A stretch of DNA of 51,299 bases, from the NCBI GenBank assembly GCA_964558415.1, contig CAZLDI010000020.1:1-51299 (forward strand). Direction: 5' to 3'. The notes under the pieces were generated by a model. The model was not told where the DNA came from and did no database searches. It worked only from the letters and a program-made list of their open reading frames with translations. The position numbers and the translations under genes were made by a program. The DNA comes from CAZLDI01 sp964558415. GTDB lineage: Bacteria > Chloroflexota > Dehalococcoidia > SM23-28-2 > RBG-16-64-32. This document shows positions 40,285 through 48,821 of this stretch, in pieces. Numbering within the stretch: the first letter of the stretch is position 1; each line of letters begins with the position of its first letter.

Positions 40285-42681
40285 ATGGTGCGCCTGGGGG
40301 CATCTCTCCTCAGACGGAAGAAGCGAGAAGAGCCTGAAGTCGTAGAGACTATCGAAGAGGCGCCGCCCCCGGGGCCGCCTCTGGTTCTTCTTGTACCGGA
40401 CGTCGGCGGCGTCAGCAGTTTCCGCCAGCACAATTTCCAGACAGCCGAGCAGGCTGCGGAATTCATCGTTTCGTTGCACGGCGAAAAGCAGCGCGGCGTT
40501 CACGCCTTCTGGGCCCTCCAGCAAGAGATTGCCGGCACGCCCGGGGAGGCGATGGTGCTGATTCGCTCCGCGCAATCGCCCGATATCGTTTACGTCGTCT
40601 CTTTCGTCGACATCGATTCCGCCCAGTCCTTCGCCCGCTTCGAGGTGAAGCGCGGTCTACAACTCCACCTTCTGGCGATCTACTTCGCCGCTCTCGTAAC
40701 GTTGGACATCGGCGAGGAGATCATCCTGACTCCCGCGGAGCCCCCCTCTACCGCCTTCCTGTCACGACAGCCGAACCGGTCCTCCTTTGTCGACCACGCG
40801 CGGCAGCCCGCCAACGGCCACCCGCCGCCGTCCGCCGGGCCACCAGAGCCAGCCGTCGACCCACGTACCATAGAGCCACCGCCTGTCGAAACCGTCGTGC
40901 TGCGTGCCCAGTTTCTCGAGCCAACTGTACGCGACGTGCCTGCGCCCTCCTCGCCGCCACCCCGAACACCCGTAGATGAGGAGCTGCCTCGGCAAGACAC
41001 CCCGGCGCCCCCGCCGTTCTTGCGGGCAGCCCCGCACGAACCTCTCGCGCTGACCGAGGATCCTCGGACAGAGACTGATGCTCAACCATCCGAACCTGTC
41101 CGGGCCGGGCTCGATCCGCCCCCAACGCGGGACGCTGAATCTCGGTCGCGCTTGGATGCGGAAACCGATCCCGAAGCCGGCCACGACGACCAGCCTGGAG
41201 TACCGATACCGCCGTTCCTGCGGGCAGATGTTGCGCAGCATTGGGCGCCGGAAGCGAGCGAGGACGTCCCTGCCGGGCCCGTCAGTGAATCCCTGCCGGT
41301 CACCGCGGAGCTATCGCAGGCGGTTGGTCACGCGGCCCCGGAGCCGCAGGGCTGTCCCGCAGAATCCGCAGGTGAGGTGGCTGCCGCCGCGGAGACAGAC
41401 GCCTCTCCTCCCGATCTTCTCGTTGACGGCGTGGGAGCCGCTCCGGTTCAGGAGACTATCGCTCCGACCGAGGCTGAGAGTTCTCAGACTGCTGTGACCG
41501 CCGAGACCGTAGACGAGCCGCCCATCACTGCACCGGTGCACGAACCCGAACCAGACACCGAATTGGAAATTGGCGGCTCGCCACATCACAGTGAGGAACT
41601 CGTCGCCGACGCAGAACCCGAGAACCCCGTGGCTTCCGCACACGTGGAGACCATTGAGGAACCGCTCACCGCATCATCGGCGCACGGACTCGAACCAGAC
41701 GCCGAATCGGAAATTGACGACTCGCCATACCAAGTTGAAGAGATCATCGCCGACGTGGAGCCCGAGAACCTCGTCGCCCCGGCAACCACGGAGACCGCTG
41801 AAGAGCCGCTCACTGCTCTACCGGCGCACGAACCCGAACCAGACACCGAATCGGAAATTGATGGCTCGCCACAACACGTTGACGCGATCATCGCCGACGT
41901 GGAGCCCGAGATCCTCGTCGCCCCGGCAACCACGGAGACCGTTGAAGAGCCGCTCACTGCTCCGCCGGCGCAGGAACCCGAACCAGACACTGAATCGGCA
42001 ATTGACGGCCCCGCACAACACGTTGACGAGATCATCTCCGACGTGGAGCCCGAGATCTTCGTCGCCCCGGCAATCACACAGACCGCTGAAGAGCCGCTCA
42101 CTGCTCCGCTGGCGCAGGAACTGGAGACCGAATCGGAAGTCGAGAGCTCGCCGAATCACATCGAGGACGTCGTCGCAGACGTGGAGGCCGACGGCGCCGC
42201 GGCCCCTGTCAGCGCTGAGCCGCTGCCCCACCCACCAGTCACCGCTCCGGCGCCAGAGCCTGAGGCGCCAACAGAACTGGCTGTGGCCGGTCGGGCTGAC
42301 ATCACACAGACGATCGACGGCGCCGCCGATTGGCAGCCCGGCGACGACAACCCGCTATTGGCGGAGGCACGCGCCCAGCTTGCGAACCCAGAGGCCGCAG
42401 CGGGTACCTTGAGCGCTCCGGTCGCTGATTCCCCCTCCACCAACGCTCAACCCGCGGACATCGTCGCCTCGCCGCCGGAAAGCCCAACCCCGGATCAGCC
42501 GGCCCAGACAAAGGCCCCCGACGTCGCCAAAGTCAGTGCTCAGGCGGACGACCCGGCGAGCAAAGGCCGCGCTGGCAAGGTTGACGTGGCTAAGGAGCTC
42601 GAGAGCGTGGTCAAGAAGAGCCGCTGGACTAAGCGCGAAAGCCCCTTCCAGGGGTTCGACTCTCCTCCCGGCCGCTTCTAA
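40285..42681 (+). CDS. Large acidic repeat protein (798 aa)
   Basis: I do not recognise this family. A folded N-terminal domain of about 130 residues (QHNFQTAEQAAEFIVSLHG, GEAMVLIRSAQSPDIVYVVSF) is followed by a long Pro/Glu/Asp-rich region with no hydrophobic core. Between residues about 407 and 644 it contains five tandem copies of a 48-residue unit with the consensus ETxEEPLTAxxAxEPEPDTES. The C-terminus reverses charge (VAKELESVVKKSRWTKRES) and ends PFQGFDSPPGRF, which looks like a conserved short motif. GAGGAG lies 8 bases before the ATG. There is no signal peptide; a cytoplasmic scaffold is possible. Confidence 0.75.
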   Translation: MVRLGASLLRRKKREEPEVVETIEEAPPPGPPLVLLVPDVGGVSSFRQHNFQTAEQAAEFIVSLHGEKQRGVHAFWALQQEIAGTPGEAMVLIRSAQSPDIVYVVSFVDIDSAQSFARFEVKRGLQLHLLAIYFAALVTLDIGEEIILTPAEPPSTAFLSRQPNRSSFVDHARQPANGHPPPSAGPPEPAVDPRTIEPPPVETVVLRAQFLEPTVRDVPAPSSPPPRTPVDEELPRQDTPAPPPFLRAAPHEPLALTEDPRTETDAQPSEPVRAGLDPPPTRDAESRSRLDAETDPEAGHDDQPGVPIPPFLRADVAQHWAPEASEDVPAGPVSESLPVTAELSQAVGHAAPEPQGCPAESAGEVAAAAETDASPPDLLVDGVGAAPVQETIAPTEAESSQTAVTAETVDEPPITAPVHEPEPDTELEIGGSPHHSEELVADAEPENPVASAHVETIEEPLTASSAHGLEPDAESEIDDSPYQVEEIIADVEPENLVAPATTETAEEPLTALPAHEPEPDTESEIDGSPQHVDAIIADVEPEILVAPATTETVEEPLTAPPAQEPEPDTESAIDGPAQHVDEIISDVEPEIFVAPAITQTAEEPLTAPLAQELETESEVESSPNHIEDVVADVEADGAAAPVSAEPLPHPPVTAPAPEPEAPTELAVAGRADITQTIDGAADWQPGDDNPLLAEARAQLANPEAAAGTLSAPVADSPSTNAQPADIVASPPESPTPDQPAQTKAPDVAKVSAQADDPASKGRAGKVDVAKELESVVKKSRWTKRESPFQGFDSPPGRF
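41503..42216 (+). repeat. Tandem 144-bp coding repeats (about 5 copies)
   Basis: Units begin at 41503, 41647, 41791, 41935 and 42079. The first four are exactly 144 bases (48 codons); the fifth is shorter (46 codons). Each carries EEPLTA..., an acidic EPEPDTES-like block and a (I/V)ADVEPE block. Copies 2-4 are the most alike, so the array has grown recently by in-frame duplication. Confidence 0.85.
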
Positions 42682-42684
42682 GCT

Positions 42685-42951
42685 TCAATCGTGGCCGACG
42701 CGCCGCCCCGGATCGATCCTGTCTCGCAGTCGGCGCTTGACCTCTCCGGCGTCCGGAATGCCCTGCCCGTCGCGGTTGGACGCGATCACCTCGCCGTCCA
42801 GCCTCACTTCAAAGATACCGCCGGATCCCGGGCGTAGCGCCACTTCGCCAAGCTCCGCCTCGAACGTCGTCAGTAGCTCCTGCGCCAGCCACCCCGCTCT
42901 GAGCAGGAACTTACAGCGAGTGCAGTAGGTGATCTCAACGCGCGGAGCCAC
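42685..42951 (-). CDS. SelW/Rdx-family thioredoxin-like protein
   Basis: This 88-aa protein has the Rdx (SelT/SelW/SelH) fold: EITYCTRCKFLLRAGWLAQELL with a redox CxxC (C10, C13), then TGG-like GSGGIFEVRLDGEVI and a C-terminal KRRLRDRI. The selenocysteine of SelW is cysteine here. It starts at GTG 42951, 9 bases after the CopD-like gene, and ends 3 bases from the convergent repeat-protein gene. It probably acts in thiol redox. It is the last gene of the purA-CopD-SelW-like run. Confidence 0.88.
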   Translation of the reverse strand: MAPRVEITYCTRCKFLLRAGWLAQELLTTFEAELGEVALRPGSGGIFEVRLDGEVIASNRDGQGIPDAGEVKRRLRDRIDPGRRVGHD

Positions 42952-42960
42952 GCTGCTGGC

Positions 42961-43470
42961 CTAGTCCGGCTGGAACGAGTAATCGTGATTGCCCAGGACA
43001 GCGCCCAGGTAGACAGCGCCGATGCTCGCCAGCAGGGCCACCGCGCTCAACGCGATTGAGATGCGCCGCAGGCGGGCTGTCTGTTCCGGATCGGCGTCCA
43101 TCTGCTCGTTAAGCGCCATCTGCCGCGGCCCCACAATGAACGTGTGCACTGCCGTTAGCGCGACCGCGATACCCACGAGCACCATCTTCTCCATGAAGAT
43201 CCTCAGGTACCGATAGTCGCCGTCAAAGATATGGCCGAAGTCGTCAGCTTCCTGGAACAGGTTGGAGATGCCGCTCAGCACGATCACCAGCATCGCGCCC
43301 CAGGCCAGCCAGCCGAAGCGCGTGACGATCACGCGCATCACTCGCGCCCGCGTCTGAACGTCCTCGATCGTGCGTACCGCAGGCACCGCCGCTATGAACA
43401 AGAAGAATTGCGGGCCGATCCACACCGACACCGCCAGGATGTGCAGCCACGGAGTGATCGCTTCTGACAT
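42961..43470 (-). CDS. CopD-like integral membrane protein
   Basis: This 169-aa protein has four hydrophobic helices and begins ITPWLHILAVSVWIGPQFFLF, the HxxxxxxW-G pattern of CopD/DUF4149-type proteins, whose histidine may bind copper or haem. Basic and acidic loops alternate (VRTIEDVQTRARVMR, DADPEQTARLRR). It begins 4 bases after the purA stop. The function is unknown; copper or haem transport is only one option. Confidence 0.7.
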   Translation of the reverse strand: MSEAITPWLHILAVSVWIGPQFFLFIAAVPAVRTIEDVQTRARVMRVIVTRFGWLAWGAMLVIVLSGISNLFQEADDFGHIFDGDYRYLRIFMEKMVLVGIAVALTAVHTFIVGPRQMALNEQMDADPEQTARLRRISIALSAVALLASIGAVYLGAVLGNHDYSFQPD

Positions 43471-43474
43471 CAGC

Positions 43475-44773
43475 TCAGATTATACTGCGCAGGCTGATCC
43501 CCTGGTCGCGCTCCGGACCGACCGAAACGAGCGCGATCGGGGCGCCGATGACGCCCTCGATGTACCGCACATACTGTTGAGCCTCCACAGGCAGGTCTTC
43601 AAAGCGCCGCACCCCGGAAGTGTCGCTATGCCAGCCCCGTAGCTCTTCGTACACCGGCTCTGCTCGCGCCATCGCCGCGCCGCTCGCCGGCAGCGTGTTC
43701 ATTATCAGTCCGTCCACCCTGTATGCCGTGCACACCTTGATCGCCGGCAGCGCGTCCAGCACGTCCAGCCGCGTGAGCGCCGCAGCAGTGAGTCCGTTCG
43801 CCCGCGCGCTGTATCGCGCGGCTACGGCGTCAAACCAACCGCAGCGTCGCGGGCGCCCGGTTGTCGTGCCGTATTCAGGCCGCGGGCCTCCCTCGCGCAG
43901 CAGGTCTCCCATCTCGTCAAGCAGCTCCGTCGGCATCGGGCCGTTGCCGACGCGCGTGTTGTAGGCCTTGTAGACGCCAAGGACCGTATCTATCTGCGTT
44001 GGCCCTATCCCGATACCAATCGCGGCGCCCGCTGCCAGCGACGAAGGCACGGACGACGTCACGTACTGGTAGGTCCCGATATCCAGGTCCAACAGCGACC
44101 CCTGCGCCCCCTCCAGCAGCACGCACTCGCCGGACGCGATGCCATCTTGAACGAGCGCGGACGTGTCTGTAATAAACGGGGCGAGACGCGAGCCGTAGTC
44201 GCTGTACTCGGCGCGGACGTCCTCCAGGGATAGAGGTTTCGCGTCGTATAGCTTTTCGAGGACGGCGTTCTTGTACGGCACGAGGAACGACAACGCTTGC
44301 AGCAGTGCCTCCGGATCAATCAGGTCCGCCATGCGGATGCCTGCCCGGCCCACCTTGTCCATGAAGGCAGGCCCCACACCGCGGCCGGTCGTGTCGATAG
44401 CGTCCCTGCCTCGCAGCTTCTCGTCCAGATTATCGATCAGGCTGTGCCACGGCATTAAGACGTGCGCCCGGTCGCTGATGAACAGCCGCCCGCGCACAGA
44501 TACGCCACGCTCCTCCAGGTGTTCGATCTCCTCCAGCAGCACGGCCGGGTCGATCACCACCCCGTTGCCAATCACGCAGACCTTGTCTGGATAGAAGATG
44601 CCCGCCGGTACAAGGTGCAGCTTGAACTCCCCCAGCTCGTTGATGATCGTGTGTCCGGCGTTGTTCCCCGCCGAATAGCGCGCGACGATGTGCGCCTTCT
44701 GAGCCAGAAGGTCCACCACCCGGCCCTTGCCCTCGTCCCCCCACTGTCCACCGATAACCACTATGACTGACAT
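43475..44773 (-). CDS. purA: Adenylosuccinate synthetase
   Basis: PurA joins IMP and aspartate with GTP in AMP synthesis. The 432-aa protein begins VIVVIGGQWGDEGKGRVVDLL (GTP-binding loop with catalytic Asp) and contains GNNAGHTI, TGRGVGPAF, EGAQGSLLDLDIGTYQYVTSS and TTTGRPRRCGWFD. Length is normal. Its leader has GGAG, then a CCCCGAC/GTCGGGG hairpin, then TTTATCT and the ATG. CopD-like and SelW-like genes follow within a few bases, which is an unusual partnership for purA. Confidence 0.97.
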   Translation of the reverse strand: MSVIVVIGGQWGDEGKGRVVDLLAQKAHIVARYSAGNNAGHTIINELGEFKLHLVPAGIFYPDKVCVIGNGVVIDPAVLLEEIEHLEERGVSVRGRLFISDRAHVLMPWHSLIDNLDEKLRGRDAIDTTGRGVGPAFMDKVGRAGIRMADLIDPEALLQALSFLVPYKNAVLEKLYDAKPLSLEDVRAEYSDYGSRLAPFITDTSALVQDGIASGECVLLEGAQGSLLDLDIGTYQYVTSSVPSSLAAGAAIGIGIGPTQIDTVLGVYKAYNTRVGNGPMPTELLDEMGDLLREGGPRPEYGTTTGRPRRCGWFDAVAARYSARANGLTAAALTRLDVLDALPAIKVCTAYRVDGLIMNTLPASGAAMARAEPVYEELRGWHSDTSGVRRFEDLPVEAQQYVRYIEGVIGAPIALVSVGPERDQGISLRSII

Positions 44774-44780
44774 AGATAAA

Positions 44781-44805
44781 CCCCGACCAAGTCGGGGCTC
44801 CTTTC
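44781..44805 (-). promoter_or_regulatory. Hairpin between GGAG motif and purA start
   Basis: On the minus strand AAAGGAG is followed at once by CCCCGAC-TTG-GTCGGGG and then TTTATCT-ATG. The linear distance from GGAG to the start is 24 bases, too far for normal pairing. If the 17-base hairpin folds, the effective distance is 7 bases, which is optimal. The T-rich tail would also allow it to work as a weak terminator. Confidence 0.65.
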
Positions 44806-45023
44806 AAAGCTGGAAGTCCGCACGGAGTATACGTGAGGGGCCGTAATAGGGCAAGCGAAGCGTGGAGGCGGCTGCTGCCGCACACGACCGTCCGCGCCGT
44901 CCACGAACGACTTACGCCGGGATTGGCGCAAGACGTGATGCCCCCCGTTTGAACGCGTCGCGGCAGGCAGCTTATGATGCCCTCGTAGCCAACTCACGAC
45001 GCGACCCGGACCAGGAACATCGC

Positions 45024-45905
45024 TTGACCCTAACTTCCGCTCCCGCCGCCGGCCCAAACCTGTTTCATCGGTTCCGCGCCCTCTTCTCTCGCCGCGATCT
45101 CCTCGAAGCCGCCCTCGTCGCCGTCGGCTTTCTTCTCTATTTCGGCGTCCGCGGCGCCGTCATCGATCGTCCGGAGGCCGCCTACCGCCACGCCCTCGAC
45201 GTGATCGATGCCCAACGCGCTCTCGGCATCTTCTGGGAAGACGAGATGAACGGCTGGATCAAGGACCGCCTGTTCTGGGCGCAGGCGATGAACATCATCT
45301 ACTTCTACCTCCACTTCCCCCTCATCATCGTCTTCGGCATCTGGCTCTACTACTTCCGCCGCGATAAGTACACATTGACCCGCGACGCTTTCCTCTGCTC
45401 CGGCGCCATCGCTCTCGTCATCTACTGGGCCTACCCCGTGGCCCCACCCCGCGAACTTCCGGAGCTCGCTGCACAGTTCGACCCCGGCGCCCCCTCCTAC
45501 GTGCGCGGCTTCATCGATACCCTTGAGGTGCATCTCGGCTACGCGTACGACACGCAGTCCACGCGAACGTTCGTGAACCCCTACGCCGCGATGCCCAGCC
45601 TGCACTTCGGCTGGGACCTTCTGCTCGGGATGGGCGCCGCCTGGGCCTTCTGGAAGGAACGCTGGTTCCGTATCGTCGCGCCCGTCGCAGTCACCCTGCC
45701 CGTCCTTCAGGTCTTCTCCATCACCCTGACGGCCAACCACTTCTTCCTGGACGCAGCAGCCGGCGGTGTCGTCGCGCTCCTCGGCCTCGGCGTCGCTTTC
45801 GCCGTCTCGCGCTGGGTCTACCCCGCGCTCACAGCCTGGGCAAAGCGCTTGCTTTCACCCACCCTCAGGCGCTGGCTCCTCCGCGATGAACAGATCGCAT
45901 CGTAG
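45024..45905 (+). CDS. PAP2-superfamily membrane enzyme (inositol phosphotransferase-like)
   Basis: This 293-aa membrane protein has about six helices and the Aur1/Ipt1-like version of the PAP2 active site: NPYAAMPSLHFGWDLLLG (second motif with PSLH) and TANHFFLDAAAGG (third motif with H and D). It probably acts on a lipid phosphate or transfers a phospho-group in membrane lipid synthesis. The start is taken at the TTG at 45024, where AGGA lies 7 bases upstream; a longer frame opens at 44862 but is not protein-like. Confidence 0.85.
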   Translation: MTLTSAPAAGPNLFHRFRALFSRRDLLEAALVAVGFLLYFGVRGAVIDRPEAAYRHALDVIDAQRALGIFWEDEMNGWIKDRLFWAQAMNIIYFYLHFPLIIVFGIWLYYFRRDKYTLTRDAFLCSGAIALVIYWAYPVAPPRELPELAAQFDPGAPSYVRGFIDTLEVHLGYAYDTQSTRTFVNPYAAMPSLHFGWDLLLGMGAAWAFWKERWFRIVAPVAVTLPVLQVFSITLTANHFFLDAAAGGVVALLGLGVAFAVSRWVYPALTAWAKRLLSPTLRRWLLRDEQIAS

Positions 45906-46042
45906 GGGCGCAGCTCCGGGCGACACTATTCCCCGGCGAGACCATTGGCCACGCCCGTCAACCACCCACCCTGGACTTCGCCCCCGCGCTGCGCCCCGCC
46001 TACTCGCCCGAATCGCCTCCGCTGCGCCCGTTCGTGCGGCGC

Positions 46043-46372
46043 CTAATTCCAGTGGTGGTACCCCGGCAGCGCCCCGAGAGCAGCGTAGACCTCCACGCTC
46101 AGCTCGCTCACGTGCGGCAGCCAGCGTTCCCATTCCTGGCGCGCCCGTTCCGCTTCCTTGCTGGCGATCGCCGGCTGGACGGCCGCGTCGTCCTTAAGTT
46201 CGTATAACGCCGTCCAGTTAACCCCGCGGCGGTGACACGTCGACCGGAACGCTTTGGTAATCCCGGGTATCTCCATCACGTGAGGAAGGTGCACATCCTC
46301 GTACCACTTCACGAACTCGTCCATCATGGAGGGCTCCACGCTCGCGCGCACAACAAGGTACGGGCGCGTCAC
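46043..46372 (-). CDS. Dimeric alpha-beta barrel (EthD-like) protein
   Basis: This 109-aa protein has the ferredoxin-like pattern of EthD/antibiotic-monooxygenase-like barrels: strand YLVVRASVEP, helix with FVKWYEDVHLPHVMEIPGI, then WTALYELKDD. The WYxxVHxPxV segment is the strongest clue. The function is unknown. It lies 3 bases after the DUF3105 gene and ends the degV-kinase-DUF3105 operon. Confidence 0.75.
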   Translation of the reverse strand: MTRPYLVVRASVEPSMMDEFVKWYEDVHLPHVMEIPGITKAFRSTCHRRGVNWTALYELKDDAAVQPAIASKEAERARQEWERWLPHVSELSVEVYAALGALPGYHHWN

Positions 46373-46375
46373 TCC

Positions 46376-46939
46376 TTAGAACTCCTCCGGGTTGAACTTG
46401 CGCTCGAACGACTCGATGAACGCGTCCACCCGCGCCGCGTCGAACTCATCGAACTCGTCCAGAGTCTGCCACGCCGTGAGCGCGATCCGGCTGCTCATCG
46501 CCGTGTAAGGTGTCATGAGCACCAACCGCTCGCGCTCCACCGCCCCCTGCACCACGGCGGCCAGGGAGTCTCGGAGCTGCGTGCAGGCCGCGTCGTCCAG
46601 CGGCTCGGACCCTGCGCAGTTGTACCAGACCACAACGCCGCCGTGCTCCATGTTGTGCACCGCAGACTCGCGCGGCACCGCCTCGTCGTGCACGCCGAAC
46701 GTCGCCACCGGCCCGTGCGGCCCGGAAGTGGGCGGGTTGCTGTTGTACCCGTCGAACGTTTCGCCCGCGGCAATGTGCAGACGCCCCAGGTCAGGGAACG
46801 TCTGAACCCCGAACCGGTAGTCCGGCCGCTCCCGCTGCGGCGCGCCATCGTCACCGTTCAGTGCCCCAAGCACGAACACTGCCACCACGAGTGCAGCGAT
46901 GAACACGCCCGCCCCGATCCACATCCCCGGATGTCTCAC
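46376..46939 (-). CDS. DUF3105 exported protein
   Basis: This 187-aa protein has one N-terminal hydrophobic helix (WIGAGVFIAALVVAVFVLGAL) and the DUF3105 signature: YNSNPPTSGPHG, then VHNMEHGGVVVWYNC, with His and Glu that may bind metal. It is anchored outside the membrane. It starts at GTG 46939, 7 bases after the kinase stop, with AAGGGTAGG upstream. The function of DUF3105 is unknown. Confidence 0.85.
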   Translation of the reverse strand: MRHPGMWIGAGVFIAALVVAVFVLGALNGDDGAPQRERPDYRFGVQTFPDLGRLHIAAGETFDGYNSNPPTSGPHGPVATFGVHDEAVPRESAVHNMEHGGVVVWYNCAGSEPLDDAACTQLRDSLAAVVQGAVERERLVLMTPYTAMSSRIALTAWQTLDEFDEFDAARVDAFIESFERKFNPEEF

Positions 46940-46946
46940 TCAGCGC

Positions 46947-47519
46947 CTACCCTTCTATCCACCTGGCTATCTTATCAACCGCTCCCGCAATGCTTCCCCC
47001 TGTGTTCACGGACAGGTGCACCCGCCGGACCGGCTCGGCGGTCGCCCGCATCTGCTCGTATACACCCTCGTCAGCTTCCGAACGGTCTTGCATCGAGACG
47101 CCACACCTCCTCGCCAGCAGCCGCTGCCGCGCTACCCCCGCGGGGGCCCGCACCACCACCACCCGCAGCCGCGCGCCCGTCCTCTCCGCGATCTTGTACA
47201 CCGGCCTGCGGTGCTCTTCCCTCAGGTTCGTGGCATCAAGCAGCACCGGCACACGGCGCTCCAGCAGGCGCTCCAGCAGCAGGTGACACGCCGCGAACAG
47301 CCGCGCGCTCTCCTGACGGGAGTACGTTGGCCGTGCCACCAGCGCTCTGCGCAGTGCGTCACTCTCCACGTGCGCGATCGCGACGCGACAGCAGACCCCC
47401 CGCGCCAGGTACGACTTGCCGGCCCCGGGCAGTCCGCTCAGCACGACCAACACCGGGGATGCGCTTGACCGCGGGACTGGGCCGAGCGCGGCCTCCAGCA
47501 GCGCGGCGTCCGCTGTCAC
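46947..47519 (-). CDS. AAA_33-type predicted kinase
   Basis: This P-loop protein (about 190 aa) has Walker A SGLPGAGKSYLA and a DATN motif (VPVLLDATNLREEHRRPV), as in predicted nucleotide or sugar kinases and zeta-toxin-like kinases. A Lid with RRCGVSMQDRSEADEGVYEQM follows. The start is uncertain: the GTG at 47519 is preferred because upstream codons overlap degV. It lies 25 bases after degV. The substrate is unknown. Confidence 0.8.
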   Translation of the reverse strand: MTADAALLEAALGPVPRSSASPVLVVLSGLPGAGKSYLARGVCCRVAIAHVESDALRRALVARPTYSRQESARLFAACHLLLERLLERRVPVLLDATNLREEHRRPVYKIAERTGARLRVVVVRAPAGVARQRLLARRCGVSMQDRSEADEGVYEQMRATAEPVRRVHLSVNTGGSIAGAVDKIARWIEG

Positions 47520-47544
47520 TCTGCGCTGCGCTCGCCGCGATCGC

Positions 47545-48420
47545 TCACTCTTCTGCAGAAACGCTCTCCTGGTAGAACGCCAGCCCGACGAACCCCGGGC
47601 CTGTGTGAACACTCATCACGCTGGGGAACTCCGTCGTGATCAACTCCGTCGGCGAGAACCGCTCCCGAACGTCGTCCGCCAGCTCCCGCGCCGCCTCCGG
47701 CGCCTGAGCATGCATCACGCCCACATGCAGCCCCCCGCTTTCAGCCAGCCGGGCCGACATGTATTTCGTCATGCGCTCCATCGCCCCGGCCATCGTGCGC
47801 GGCCGCCCGATCCCCTTGACCTTCTGCTGCGAAGCCGCGAGCACGGGCCGGATTCGCAACAACGATGCCGCCCAGTGCGCGATCCAGGGCACTCGCCCGC
47901 TCTTCGCCAGATAGCGTGTCGTCTCCAACGCCCCCACCAGGTGCGCCCGCTCCGCGACTGAACGGGCGATAGCAGAGACGTCCTCCAGGTCCGCACCTTC
48001 GCTCGCCGCGCGCGCCGCGGCCAGCACCGCAAAGCCGTGCGACATCGCCAGGCCCTTTGTATCGACGACCTTCACCGGGAACTGCGCCATCTCCCGCTCA
48101 GCCAGCTCCCTGGCATTCACCGCCGCGCTGTAAGTCCCGCTATACGCCGCCGAAAGGGTCAGACACACCGCCGCGGCCGCGCCCGCCTCCTTGGCCCGCC
48201 GGAACGCCGCCAGGAACTCTCCCGGCGCCGGCGCCGTGGTCGTGGGCGCCTCCCGGCAGTCACGCAGGCGCTCATAGAACTCCGCCTGACTCAGGTCGCC
48301 GTCGTGATAGATCTCGCTGTCGAAAAGGAACACCAGGGGCACGACGATGATGCGCTGTTCCTGAATAATCTCAGGAGGAAGGCAGGAGGAGCTGTCAGTG
48401 ATTACCGCAACGTTAGACAT
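47545..48420 (-). CDS. DegV family fatty-acid-binding protein
   Basis: This 291-aa protein has the DegV layout: VAVITDSSSCLPPEII at the start, DGDLSQAEFYERL, TTTAPAPGEFLAAF, LSAAYSGTYSAA and RYLAKSGRVPW. DegV (FakB-like) proteins hold fatty acids for a kinase (FakA); no FakA is visible here. The first ATG (48420) was chosen over a TTG directly before it. It is the first gene of a four-gene operon and divergent from rpsO. Confidence 0.93.
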   Translation of the reverse strand: MSNVAVITDSSSCLPPEIIQEQRIIVVPLVFLFDSEIYHDGDLSQAEFYERLRDCREAPTTTAPAPGEFLAAFRRAKEAGAAAAVCLTLSAAYSGTYSAAVNARELAEREMAQFPVKVVDTKGLAMSHGFAVLAAARAASEGADLEDVSAIARSVAERAHLVGALETTRYLAKSGRVPWIAHWAASLLRIRPVLAASQQKVKGIGRPRTMAGAMERMTKYMSARLAESGGLHVGVMHAQAPEAARELADDVRERFSPTELITTEFPSVMSVHTGPGFVGLAFYQESVSAEE

Positions 48421-48465
48421 CAAGCTACGTTCGGCAAGTGGCGCAAGTCACCACCTCCCGCCGCC

Positions 48466-48510
48466 AGTATAGCCGCGCGATTGCCGATGGCGAAACGTCC
48501 GTGATATACT
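48466..48510. promoter_or_regulatory. Divergent promoters of degV operon and rpsO
   Basis: For rpsO (plus strand) TTGCCG (48481-48486), an 18-base spacer and TATACT (48505-48510) fit a sigma-70-type promoter. For degV (minus strand) TATACT (48471-48466) is a good -10 box but its -35 (TTTCGC) is weak. Confidence 0.55.
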
Positions 48511-48554
48511 CCCCGCGAAAGAACCAAGAGAGCGACAGGCGAAATCACCACAGG

Positions 48555-48821
48555 ATGCTCACAAGAACACAAACAGCAGAGCTAGCCTCTGCCCACCAGT
48601 TGCACCCCAATGACACGGGGTCGGCAGACGTTCAGATAGCAATCCTGACGGAGCGTATACGCCAGCTCACAGAGCACCTCAGGGTTCACCGCAAGGACCA
48701 CCACTCCCAGCGCGGCCTCATGAAGCTCGTTGGACAGCGGCGCGGGCTGCTACGCTACCTCAGTCGGTCAGAGCCGGCGCGGTACAAGGCGCTAATCGCA
48801 TCACTCGGCCTCCGCAAGTAA
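48555..48821 (+). CDS. rpsO: 30S ribosomal protein S15
   Basis: S15 binds the central domain of 16S rRNA early in 30S assembly. The 88-aa protein has the family pattern: DTGSADVQIAILTERIRQLTEHL, HRKDHHSQRGLMKLVGQRRGLLRYL. The start at 48555 is standard in length. Only a short AGG lies upstream; S15 often controls its own leader, and the 44-base leader here is short. An intrinsic terminator overlaps the stop codon. pnp follows, the usual order. Confidence 0.97.
   Translation: MLTRTQTAELASAHQLHPNDTGSADVQIAILTERIRQLTEHLRVHRKDHHSQRGLMKLVGQRRGLLRYLSRSEPARYKALIASLGLRK

Noticed and set aside
41503..42216. Regular repeats as a possible CRISPR array
   Set aside because: The period is 144 bases with in-frame coding similarity over the whole unit and no alternation of constant repeats and variable spacers.
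43479..43484. TATAAT on the minus strand 8 bases before the CopD-like start, suggesting a leaderless transcript
   Set aside because: It lies within the last codons of purA, the -35 position (GACCAG) is poor, and the 4-base gap to purA already explains expression.
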